Assembly: GCA_002414705.1 (NCBI GenBank)
Contig: DIAL01000081.1
Coordinates: forward strand, 15,613-31,683
Source of the DNA: Flavobacteriaceae bacterium UBA5079
GTDB lineage: Bacteria; Bacteroidota; Bacteroidia; Flavobacteriales; Flavobacteriaceae
Length of the DNA stretch: 16,071 nt
Reading direction: 5' to 3'
The notes under the pieces were generated by a model. It had not been told where the DNA came from, made no database searches, and saw nothing but the letters and a program-made list of their open reading frames with translations. Each line of letters begins with the position of its first letter. Position 1 is the first letter of the stretch. The position numbers were made by a program, and so were the translations under genes. Positions 7,483-15,061 of the stretch are shown in pieces.

Positions 7483-7929
7483 TTATTCATGTTTACCATC
7501 GTCAAAAACTTGGATGGTGACTTTTTTATCAACTAAATCTGTAAATTTTCCTTTGTATCGTGTGGCTTTTACCAAATGGTTATCTATCCAATGATAATTA
7601 CCACCTCGTGGTTTACCCATTAATAAACTATGAAATTTAAACCCATGTTTGATTAGCCATTTTTCTGTAACCTCTCTATGGTCCTCGGTTCTGGACGTAA
7701 AAAAACAAATTAAATGTCCTTCTTCATACCATTTATTACAAGTTACTAAAGCATCTGGATACGGCTCACAGGTTCCCATACGTTCAGGTTCTTCATTTGG
7801 AACATCTTCCGTAATGGTACCATCAATATCTATTAAATAATTTTTTACGCCTTTTGGTAAAATAGGGCTTACTTTTTCGCCTGCTTCTACTTTTTCGTGT
7901 AATAATTTATCTGCGTCTTCTCGTTTCAT
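7483..7929 (-). CDS. HAD-like hydrolase (putative small-molecule phosphatase)
   Basis: A 148-residue cytosolic protein. HAD motif I is D34-I-D36-G-T (nucleophile D34, acid/base D36), motif II is in FFTSRTEDHR (T78 or S79), and K106 in MGKPRGGNYHW is a candidate motif III lysine. The Mg-binding motif IV is not a clear DD; D117-N118 is the nearest candidate and D143-D144 a second. The lack of a large cap domain suggests a C0-type phosphatase open to large substrates (inference). Relatives in flavobacteria sometimes carry the name 'phosphoheptose isomerase' (from memory); no SIS-domain features support that. It sits between the two Fe-S genes: 12 nt after the small exported protein gene and 7 nt before the CCG gene. 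Substrate unknown. Confidence 0.85.
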   Translation of the reverse strand: MKREDADKLLHEKVEAGEKVSPILPKGVKNYLIDIDGTITEDVPNEEPERMGTCEPYPDALVTCNKWYEEGHLICFFTSRTEDHREVTEKWLIKHGFKFHSLLMGKPRGGNYHWIDNHLVKATRYKGKFTDLVDKKVTIQVFDDGKHE

Positions 7930-7941
7930 CTAGATTGTATT

Positions 7942-8271
7942 TTATTCTCTATTATCTTGAGGTTCGTCCATTAACACATCCTCGTTCATTTGTAAAAAAT
8001 CATCTTTAGCAATACGCAAAATAATAGCGAGTTTCTTTTTACCATTTTCCAGAATATTTTCAGGATCATACCGTTCATCATAAGCACGACGTAGGGCAGC
8101 ATAACCAATTCTGGTTGTTTGTTTATCTGAACAATAATCGCAAAAAACAGTTAGCAATTTAATATCCTTTGCTTCATTATTTTGATAGGTTATTTCCGTG
8201 TAAACCTTTATCTGTAAAGAATCTTTTGCATAGCCTTGTGCTTGCATGTTATGTATTCCTAAAAATAACAT
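7942..8271 (-). CDS. Small exported protein of unknown function with a CxxC motif; start uncertain
   Basis: Coordinates use the only canonical in-frame start, an ATG at 8271 (109 residues). That leaves a truncated signal sequence (MLFLGIHNMQAQ). The frame continues upstream to a stop at 8356-8358 without ATG, GTG or TTG, and codons 8272-8313 translate to a convincing signal-peptide start (IKNFSVTYSLLLVA), so an ATT start at 8313 (123 residues) is plausible. The mature part has a hydrophilic body with VFCDYCSDK (C44 and C47 in the ATG numbering) and ends in an acidic tail. Residues 39-85 (LLTVFCDYC to AIILRIAKDDFL) look structured. No family recognised; probably periplasmic. It lies 67 nt after the membrane Fe-S gene and 12 nt before the HAD gene. 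Confidence 0.7.
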   Translation of the reverse strand: MLFLGIHNMQAQGYAKDSLQIKVYTEITYQNNEAKDIKLLTVFCDYCSDKQTTRIGYAALRRAYDERYDPENILENGKKKLAIILRIAKDDFLQMNEDVLMDEPQDNRE

Positions 8272-8338
8272 GGCAACTAGTAAAAGGCTATATGTTACAC
8301 TAAAATTTTTAATGATATTTAAATTTATTAAAAAACGA

Positions 8339-9652
8339 CTACTCGTCTTTCCAGTTTAAGCGATCCATTTGATTATATGGCCATGGAGCTGCATTGTTTT
8401 CAATATTCGTCATCATATTATTTAATTCCGTTGGAGCTGCACTTTGTTCCATAACCAAATAACGACGCATATCCATAATAATGGAAAGGGGATCAATACT
8501 TACAGGACATGCTTCCACACAAGCGTTACAGGATGTACAAGCCCATAATTCTTCGCGTGTTATATAATCGTCTAATAATTGCTTACCATCGTCTTGAAAA
8601 ACACCTTTATTAGCATCTATATTTTTTCCAACTTCTTCCAGTCTATCTCGCGTATCCATCATGATTTTACGCGGCGATAATTTCTTACCTGTTAAATTTG
8701 CTGGACATTCACTAGTACAACGTCCACATTCTGTACAGGTATATGCGTTTAATAATTGCACCCAATTTAAATCTTGAACATCACTAGCGCCAAATTTTGC
8801 TGGTACGTCATTTTCATCTTCTTCGGGTGGAGCAGCATAAGGATCGGCATCAGGATCCATCATCATTTTAACCTCTTTTGTGACTGCCTGTAGATTATCA
8901 AGTTGTCCTTTTGGCTTTACTTTACCATAATAGGTGTTTGGAAATGCCAATAAGATATGTAAGTGTTTAGAAAAATATAAATAATTTAAGAATACTAAAA
9001 TACCTAAAATATGTAACCACCAAGCCGATCTTTCTATAACAGCCATGGTCGTTTCTGATAAACCATTAAAAAGTGGTGTGATATATTGACTGATAACATT
9101 CCCAGATTCCATAGATTGGAATGGTGCATCTGTAGCGTTCATAATCAGGAACAAGGTCATTAGTACCATTTCAAAATACAGAATGATATTTCCATCATTT
9201 TTGGGCCAACCCGTCATTTCAGGTTTTAAAAACCGTTGTAATTTAATAATGTTTCTACGAATCCAAAAAATCACAACCGCTACAAACACTAATGCTGCTA
9301 ATATTTCAAATGAGCCAATAAGGAAACCATAAACGGAAGTTGGTAATAATTCAGAAAACAACCTGTGTGTTCCAAAAAGTCCATCTATAATAATCTCAAG
9401 AACTTCAATATTAATAATGACAAAACCAACATAAACAATAACGTGTAAAAATCCTGAAACTGGGCGTTTTACCATTTTACTTTGGCCTAACGCAATATTA
9501 ATCATGTTTTTCCAACGTTGTGAAGTATTATCACTCACATCCACATCGTGTCCTAGTTTAATATTACGCAGTAGTTTTTTGACATTATTAGCAAAATAGC
9601 CAATACCAATTATTAAAGCAATTGCAAAAAGTACGTTAGGTATATAATTCAT
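8339..9652 (-). CDS. Membrane-anchored 2x[4Fe-4S] oxidoreductase subunit
   Basis: A 437-residue protein. The first 240 residues hold about five membrane helices (roughly 5-22, 66-90, 108-130, 155-172, 208-227), resembling the NarI/HdrE-type cytochrome b subunits. H70, H213, H230 and H232 are candidate heme ligands. A Pro/acid linker (PYAAPPEEDENDVP, 271-284) leads to a ferredoxin-like domain with two classical clusters: C306-x2-C309-x2-C312-x3-C316-P and C372-x2-C375-x2-C378-x3-C382-P. The predicted role is electron transfer between the menaquinone pool and the CCG protein encoded at 6684-7475, as in HdrDE or DUF224/EMR-type enzymes. In many bacteria these parts form one polypeptide; here they are separate. 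The gene lies 12 nt after mlaD-like and is probably cotranscribed. The electron donor or acceptor is unknown. Confidence 0.92.
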   Translation of the reverse strand: MNYIPNVLFAIALIIGIGYFANNVKKLLRNIKLGHDVDVSDNTSQRWKNMINIALGQSKMVKRPVSGFLHVIVYVGFVIINIEVLEIIIDGLFGTHRLFSELLPTSVYGFLIGSFEILAALVFVAVVIFWIRRNIIKLQRFLKPEMTGWPKNDGNIILYFEMVLMTLFLIMNATDAPFQSMESGNVISQYITPLFNGLSETTMAVIERSAWWLHILGILVFLNYLYFSKHLHILLAFPNTYYGKVKPKGQLDNLQAVTKEVKMMMDPDADPYAAPPEEDENDVPAKFGASDVQDLNWVQLLNAYTCTECGRCTSECPANLTGKKLSPRKIMMDTRDRLEEVGKNIDANKGVFQDDGKQLLDDYITREELWACTSCNACVEACPVSIDPLSIIMDMRRYLVMEQSAAPTELNNMMTNIENNAAPWPYNQMDRLNWKDE

Positions 9653-9664
9653 GGTTGGTTTAGT

Positions 9665-10612
9665 TTATTGTCTTTCGTCTTCAGGTTTTTCGTACTCGTC
9701 TTTATTTTTTCCTCCAAAAACAGACACGTTTACGTAACGTTTTGGATTTAATTTAAAGTCTTGTAATAACTCTTTAAGTTGTAAGGAAGCCACTTCTAAG
9801 TTATTATATAGTTTATCATCTTTGAGTAATTTACCCATAGTGCCTTCGCCTTTTTCTAAATCGTCTAAAAGTGCATTTACATTGGTTAGTGTCGTATCTA
9901 AATTGCCCAGTGTTTTGGAAATATCTGCTTTTTTTAAATCGGAAGAAACAACCGCAAGATCAGAGCTTATGGAATCGAAATTTCTAATAACTGACGTTAA
10001 ATTTGCTTCGTTTTTGGCCACTAAAGAATTAACAGAATTAGACAAGGCGTTAAACGACTTTATAGTTGCGTTTAACTCGGCAATTGCACTTTTTAATCCA
10101 GTGTCTGAATTATCTTCAATTAGACTATTTATACCAATAAGTAAAGTGTCCGCAGATTTTAACGTCGTACCTAAACCTGAACTTAATTCAGAAAAATTAC
10201 CAGAGAGCTGATCTACTAGTCCTTTTTCTACTTCGGATTCAAACATAGTACCATCTTGCGCTATATCTGTATCATTTGCTGGAATAATGGCAATAGCATT
10301 ATCACCCAACAATCCAGAAGCATACATGCGAATTTTACTGTTCTTTGATAACTTTAAATCACTATCAACAGAAAAAATGACACGTGTTTTACTGGTTTCA
10401 GGTATATATTTTATTTCTTTAATTTGTCCGACACTATTCCCTTTGATAGTTACAGCGGAAGATGCAGCTAACGCATTATAATCAAATTCAGTTTGATAAG
10501 TATTGGCACTATCCAACAGATTTACTCCTTGTAGGAAATTAATTCCAAAAATAAGAAAGACGATTCCTGAAATGACTAATATGGCAGTTTTTACTTCTTT
10601 AGATAGTTTCAA
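9665..10612 (-). CDS. MlaD/MCE-domain lipid-transport protein, TTG start
   Basis: A 315-residue protein with an N-terminal membrane anchor (about 9-27) and one MCE domain (about 36-115, with VTIKGNSVGQIKEI and GLLGDNAIAII). A long helical/coiled-coil segment follows (about 135-285). A GEGTMGKLLKDDKLYNNL segment (255-272) and the end FKLNPKRYVNVSVFGGK look like typical Bacteroidota relatives. Role: the periplasmic substrate-binding part of an Mla-type ABC system that moves phospholipids between membranes. The MlaE/MlaF partners are not in the window. The start codon is TTG at 10612 (MKLSKEVKTAILV); no in-frame ATG lies just upstream and family members start at this point (from memory). It follows the amidase by 55 nt and precedes the Fe-S membrane gene by 12 nt. 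Confidence 0.93.
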   Translation of the reverse strand: MKLSKEVKTAILVISGIVFLIFGINFLQGVNLLDSANTYQTEFDYNALAASSAVTIKGNSVGQIKEIKYIPETSKTRVIFSVDSDLKLSKNSKIRMYASGLLGDNAIAIIPANDTDIAQDGTMFESEVEKGLVDQLSGNFSELSSGLGTTLKSADTLLIGINSLIEDNSDTGLKSAIAELNATIKSFNALSNSVNSLVAKNEANLTSVIRNFDSISSDLAVVSSDLKKADISKTLGNLDTTLTNVNALLDDLEKGEGTMGKLLKDDKLYNNLEVASLQLKELLQDFKLNPKRYVNVSVFGGKNKDEYEKPEDERQ

Positions 10613-10667
10613 AGCGAGAATATTTGGTTATTAAACAAAATTAGAAATAAATTTAGAAAGAATACCT

Positions 10668-11792
10668 TTAATTAGCAGATGATTTTATGACCTCTGTTAA
10701 AGGTACGATTTCCTCATTTTTAAAAGCTACAATAAAACACCCATCGTAGCCTTTGGCATCTGCTTCATCTTTAAATCTCTTGGCTGCATTATAATCTGAA
10801 GTAGCGCCATAATAATATTTGTAAAGCTCACCAACTTTCTCATTTGAAATAGGATCTAATCCCTTAAAATTATAAGGTTTAGTCATTATTCTCCTTGAAC
10901 TAGCAGCAATTTGAACTTTAAAGATAACGCCTTCATAATTATCTTTCACTACTGTTTCAGTAGTATTGGCAATGGTTTCATTTGATTTATTTGGCTGAAA
11001 AAAACCACCTACATTTTGATCTAAATTATCTTTGTAATGAAAAATGGCTTCTTTAATTGCAGATGCCATTTCATCTTGACCTTTATTAGAATTCAAATAC
11101 AATCCTTCCGGCTTATATGTTAAAAAACCTGTTTCAATTAAAACACTTGGCATATAAGTATTGTGTAAGACCCAAAACCCAGCTTGCTTAACACCACGAC
11201 TTTTCCGTTTTAATTTACCTGTGAAATTTGTTTCAATTAAACTGGCTAGCTGAATACTCTGATCTAAATATTCCTCTTGCATAAGTGTTAAACCTATAAG
11301 AGACTCTGGGGAATTAGGATCAAAACCTTCATAATGTTTTTCATAATCATCCTCCAAAAAAATAACTTCATTTTCCTTTTTAGCTACATTAAAGTTTTGC
11401 TCATTTACATGTAAACCTAGAACATAGGTCTCTGTTCCATGGGCACTATTTGAAAAAGCGTTACAGTGTACGGAAACAAATAAATCGGCATCAGCTTTAT
11501 TTGCTATAGCTGCACGTTCATGAAGTTTTAAGAATACATCCGTTTTTCGGGTGTAAATAACAGTAATATCCTTATTTTTTTCAAGTTCTTTACCTACTTC
11601 TAGAACAATATTTAAGGCAATATTTTTTTCTTTATAGCCATTTCCTAAATTTCCAGGATCATGTCCTCCATGTCCAGCATCTAGAACAACAACAAATTTA
11701 TCTGATTTGTTTTGTGAAAAGCTCGAATTAACAGAAGAAATTGTTAAAAGTAAGGAGTAAAACAAGAAACATATATAAGAGTTCGTTTTCAT
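10668..11792 (-). CDS. N-acetylmuramoyl-L-alanine amidase (Amidase_3) with C-terminal SPOR-like region
   Basis: A 374-residue protein with a signal peptide (about 1-26, ending SSFSQ). The zinc amidase domain (about 33-255) carries H41 (VVLDAGHGGHDPG), E55 (GYKEKNIAL) and H109 (LFVSVHCNAF) as Zn ligands, and E220 (VLIETGFL) as catalytic acid. All active-site residues are present. It cleaves the amide bond between MurNAc and L-Ala in periplasmic peptidoglycan, typically at division sites. After a low-complexity linker (NKSNETIANTTETV), residues 288-360 (FKVQIAASSRRI to GCFIVAFKN) look like a divergent SPOR or peptidoglycan-binding module. It is the first gene of the minus-strand string and is divergent from lptD (86 nt between coding starts). 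Confidence 0.94.
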   Translation of the reverse strand: MKTNSYICFLFYSLLLTISSVNSSFSQNKSDKFVVVLDAGHGGHDPGNLGNGYKEKNIALNIVLEVGKELEKNKDITVIYTRKTDVFLKLHERAAIANKADADLFVSVHCNAFSNSAHGTETYVLGLHVNEQNFNVAKKENEVIFLEDDYEKHYEGFDPNSPESLIGLTLMQEEYLDQSIQLASLIETNFTGKLKRKSRGVKQAGFWVLHNTYMPSVLIETGFLTYKPEGLYLNSNKGQDEMASAIKEAIFHYKDNLDQNVGGFFQPNKSNETIANTTETVVKDNYEGVIFKVQIAASSRRIMTKPYNFKGLDPISNEKVGELYKYYYGATSDYNAAKRFKDEADAKGYDGCFIVAFKNEEIVPLTEVIKSSAN

Positions 11793-11873
11793 ATAGGATA
11801 TAACAACTTTATTATTGGTTTATTTTAATTTTGGAATTTTTGGATATATTAATTTAATCACAAAAAATATATG

Positions 11874-11881
11874 TAATTTTG
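11874..11881 (+). promoter_or_regulatory. Candidate Bacteroidota -7 promoter element upstream of lptD
   Basis: TAATTTTG matches the Bacteroidota sigma-ABfr -7 consensus TAnnTTTG exactly. No good -33 TTTG/TTG lies at the usual distance; the nearest TTG, at 11840-11842, is too far. If used, transcription would begin near 11886, after the TTG at 11879, and would favour the alternative lptD start at 11930. It lies between the divergent amidase and lptD genes. Confidence 0.3.
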
Positions 11882-14635
11882 GCAATTCAAAAACCGAGCC
11901 ATACTTTTACAAAAATACATTTAAAAGCGTTGCGTACAAACAACTTTCACATACTTTTCGCCTTAAGTTTTACAGTGTTTATCAACACGTTTGGCTTTGC
12001 CCAAGATTTGCCAAAATCTGGAATTCAGTTAGAATCAAGTAAAGATAACGATAGCTTAAATGTGAGTATTGGTGATGCCTTAAAGCCAAATACCTCTGAA
12101 AAAGGTCAAGATTCCACACTTACAGATACCGTAAAACCTAAAAAAGAAATGATAACGGGTCCTATAAAGTATAAGGCTACCGACTATACATCGTTTAACA
12201 ACAAGGAGCAAAGGTTGTATATGTATAATGAAGCTGAAGTGTATTATGAGGATATGGAACTTAAAGCAGGTATTATTATTATAGACTATAATACCAACAC
12301 AGTTTTTGCTAAAGGAATTTTAGATTCAACAGGTGTTTACACCCAAGCACCCGTTTTTAAGCAAGCTACAAACGAGGTAAAACCCGATTCTATTAAATTT
12401 AATACAGAAACAGAAAAAGCATTAATTTATAATTCAAACACGGAACAAGGTGATATTAAAATTTTTGCGCCTATTACCAAAAAAGTAAATGATTCTGTAA
12501 TCTTTCTATATAAAGGCCGTTTTACCACAGCAAAAGATATTGAAAACCCAGAATATTATTTTCAAGCTAGTAAAATAAAAATTGTTCCTGGTGAAAAAAT
12601 TGTAGTTGGTGTTACTAATATGGTTATTGCTGATGTACCAACACCTTTAGGCTTGCCTTTTGGTTTTTTTCCATTAACGGATAAAGAAACATCAGGTGTT
12701 ATAATTCCTACTTTTGGTCAGGAAAATAATCGAGGATATTTTATTCAGAATGGTGGTTATTATTTTGCATTGAGTGATTATTTTGATTTAGCTGTTTTAG
12801 GTGATTATTATACAAATGGCAGTTATGGCTTACGTATGGAAAGTGCCTATGCTAATAAATATAGGTTTCGTGGAAATTTAGGCTTTCGCTATGAAAACTT
12901 AATAAATAGTGAGCGTGGTTTTCCAGATTATAACAAATCGTCTATTTATAATATTCGCTGGTCCCACACGCAAGACCCAAAAGCCAATCCAAATTCTCGT
13001 TTCTCTGCATCTGTGAATTTAGGAAGTAGTCGATACTACCAAACCTCCATAAACCAAGTTAATGCACCTAGTTTTTTAAATAATACGTTAGCATCTTCTG
13101 TTTCCTATTCTAAAACCTTTCAAGGCGAACCACAAGTTAATTTAAATGTAACGGCTACCCATTCTCAAAACACGAATACTGAAGTTATTAATATGACATT
13201 ACCTACCATTCAAGCTAGTGTAAATCGTGTTTTCCCGTTTGCACCTAGAGAAGGGGTAAAAAAAGGAATAATTGAAAATGTGAATTTTCAATACAACGTG
13301 CGTGCCGAAAACCGCATACAAACAACCGACTCCTTATTCTTTAAAAAAGAAATGTGGGATAGCGCTGAAAATGGTGTTCAACATAGTATTCCACTCACAA
13401 CAAATTTTAAGATATTAAAATATTTAAGTTTAAGCGCGAGTACCGCTTACAATGAAACATGGGTTTTTGAAACGGTTAACAAATATTTTGATCCCGATGA
13501 AAATGAGGTTGTTACTGAAACTGAAAAAGGTTTTGACGCCTTCCGTACCTATAATTTCAGTACTAATTTAGGGACTACATTATACGGAATGTTTGATTTT
13601 CGAAAGGCAGGCAAAAATCCTAAAATTCAGCAAATTAGACATGTCATGAGACCATCCGTTAGCTATAATATTAATCCATCATTTAGTAACTATTACCAAA
13701 CTTATGATGTTATTAGCGCAGATGGTTTAACGGTGTCTCAAGAAGAGTATACTCGATTTGAAAGCGGTATTTTTGGAGTACCAAATAATCGCTACTCTAG
13801 TTCTATTGGGATGAGTTTATCTAATAATATTGAAGCTAAAGTTCGCGATAGAGATTCATCTGCTACTGAGGCTAAAAAAATTAAAATACTGGATAACTTG
13901 AACTTTTCAACGGCTTATAATTTGGCTGGCGACTCACTTAATTGGAGTCCTTTACGAATGACAGGTGGTACACAGTTATTTAAAAACCAGATGTCTTTAA
14001 ACTTTGGCGCTACGTTTGATCCGTATGCTTTAGATAATAATAACACAAAAATTGATAAGTTTAATATTGATAATGGTGGAAGTTTATTTAGGTTAACTAG
14101 CGCCAATATTAATATGAGTTACTCCATATCCAGCAGTGACTTTGATGGCACTGAAAATGACCGAAGTACACAGGAAAATTTAAGAAGTGGTGGTCGTGCT
14201 GATGATTTATTTGGACGTGCTCAAGATTTTTCTGATCAAAGTTATTATGATAAAGACGATGAAGATGGTGAGAAAAAAGAGCCGAGCAAATTATATTCTT
14301 ACAAAATACCATGGAATATTAAATTTGCTTATGCTGTAAACTATTCAAATATTAGACGAGAGAATGACGTATCGTCTCATTCACTCATGTTTTCTGGTGA
14401 TGTTGAAATTGCACCACAATGGTTAATTGGTGCTTCATCTGGTTACGATTTTAAAAATAAAGGTTTTACCTATACACAATTACGCTTTGAGCGTGATTTA
14501 TTAAGTTGGCGTATGAATTTTAGTTGGGTGCCTTTTAGCACAAGAAGTTCGTGGTATTTCTTTATTGGTATTAAATCTAATATCCTAAAAGATATTAAAT
14601 ACGATAAACGCCTTCAACCAGATCAAAGATTATAA
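11879..14635 (+). CDS. lptD: LPS-assembly outer-membrane protein LptD
   Basis: A 918-residue protein with an export signal ending near INTFGFAQ (about residue 42). An OstA/LptA-like beta-jellyroll follows (about 110-255; YMYNEAEVYYEDMEL, NTNTVFAKG) with its transition VPTPLGLPFGFFPL. The rest to the end is a beta-barrel rich in alternating aromatic strands. Role: with LptE it inserts lipopolysaccharide into the outer leaflet. The protein contains no cysteine, so the interdomain disulfides of E. coli LptD cannot form. An acidic insert (about 760-808, DKDDEDGEKKEPSK) probably forms a loop. The start is uncertain: TTG at 11879 gives an unusually long N-region (42 residues to the signal cleavage); TTG at 11930 would give a standard signal peptide MRTNNFHILFALSF. 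There is no ATG in the first ~90 codons. ridA-like follows after 26 nt. Confidence 0.92.
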   Translation: MAIQKPSHTFTKIHLKALRTNNFHILFALSFTVFINTFGFAQDLPKSGIQLESSKDNDSLNVSIGDALKPNTSEKGQDSTLTDTVKPKKEMITGPIKYKATDYTSFNNKEQRLYMYNEAEVYYEDMELKAGIIIIDYNTNTVFAKGILDSTGVYTQAPVFKQATNEVKPDSIKFNTETEKALIYNSNTEQGDIKIFAPITKKVNDSVIFLYKGRFTTAKDIENPEYYFQASKIKIVPGEKIVVGVTNMVIADVPTPLGLPFGFFPLTDKETSGVIIPTFGQENNRGYFIQNGGYYFALSDYFDLAVLGDYYTNGSYGLRMESAYANKYRFRGNLGFRYENLINSERGFPDYNKSSIYNIRWSHTQDPKANPNSRFSASVNLGSSRYYQTSINQVNAPSFLNNTLASSVSYSKTFQGEPQVNLNVTATHSQNTNTEVINMTLPTIQASVNRVFPFAPREGVKKGIIENVNFQYNVRAENRIQTTDSLFFKKEMWDSAENGVQHSIPLTTNFKILKYLSLSASTAYNETWVFETVNKYFDPDENEVVTETEKGFDAFRTYNFSTNLGTTLYGMFDFRKAGKNPKIQQIRHVMRPSVSYNINPSFSNYYQTYDVISADGLTVSQEEYTRFESGIFGVPNNRYSSSIGMSLSNNIEAKVRDRDSSATEAKKIKILDNLNFSTAYNLAGDSLNWSPLRMTGGTQLFKNQMSLNFGATFDPYALDNNNTKIDKFNIDNGGSLFRLTSANINMSYSISSSDFDGTENDRSTQENLRSGGRADDLFGRAQDFSDQSYYDKDDEDGEKKEPSKLYSYKIPWNIKFAYAVNYSNIRRENDVSSHSLMFSGDVEIAPQWLIGASSGYDFKNKGFTYTQLRFERDLLSWRMNFSWVPFSTRSSWYFFIGIKSNILKDIKYDKRLQPDQRL

Positions 14636-14661
14636 CCTGTAATTTCATTAACGTTAATATT

Positions 14662-15042
14662 ATGAAAACAATTATAAATACCATACACGCTCCTGCTCCA
14701 ATTGGGCCATATAGCCAAGCCGTATTAGTTGGAAATATGCTTTATACTTCTGGACAAATTGCTATTAACCCTGTTACAAACGAATTAGTTTTAGAAACTA
14801 TAGAATTGGAAACAGAACAGGTTATGCAAAACATGAAAGCTGTTTTAGAAGCTGCTGACATGACTTTTGAAAACGTAATTAAATCGACTATATTTATTAG
14901 TGATATGGGGAATTTTTCAAAAATAAATAGTGTGTATGCAACCTATTTCAATTCGGAATCAGCACCAGCTCGTGAAACTGTAGAAGTTGCCAATTTACCA
15001 AAATATGTTAATGTAGAAATTAGTATGATGGCTGTAAAATAG
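14662..15042 (+). CDS. ridA: RidA family (YjgF/UK114) enamine/imine deaminase
   Basis: A 126-residue single-domain cytosolic protein of standard RidA length. Visible family residues are PIGPYSQA (13-20, with Y17), YTSGQIAI (28-35), the catalytic arginine R104 in APARETVEVANLP, and E119 in VNVEISMMAV. The arginine is the mark of true RidA deaminases, which hydrolyse 2-aminoacrylate and related imines from PLP enzymes and so protect other PLP enzymes. The ATG is 26 nt after the lptD stop, suggesting cotranscription. It is convergent with the barrel gene (19 nt between stops). A perfect 12-bp palindrome ATTAACGTTAAT (14647-14658) lies just before the start; its meaning is unclear. Confidence 0.94.
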   Translation: MKTIINTIHAPAPIGPYSQAVLVGNMLYTSGQIAINPVTNELVLETIELETEQVMQNMKAVLEAADMTFENVIKSTIFISDMGNFSKINSVYATYFNSESAPARETVEVANLPKYVNVEISMMAVK

Positions 15043-15061
15043 ATAAATGTTTTTTGTTTTA

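Noticed and set aside
7476..7532. 19-residue N-terminal extension of the CCG protein to an ATG at 7532
   Set aside because: It lies in the end of the HAD gene in another frame, and the residues (KKSPSKFLTMVNMNNN) do not resemble a family N-terminus. The ATG at 7475 is placed naturally after the HAD stop.
11815..12042. 75-residue plus-strand frame overlapping the start of lptD
   Set aside because: It shadows the lptD coding frame and the intergenic region, with low-complexity aromatic/Asn-rich composition and no family resemblance.
14647..14658. 12-bp perfect palindrome ATTAACGTTAAT before ridA as an operator
   Set aside because: It is a single short AT-rich palindrome, and I saw no second copy elsewhere. 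Chance occurrence is likely, so it is only mentioned under ridA.
15043..15061. Bidirectional terminator between the convergent ridA and barrel genes
   Set aside because: The 19-bp gap has T-rich and A-rich parts but no inverted repeat long enough to be convincing.
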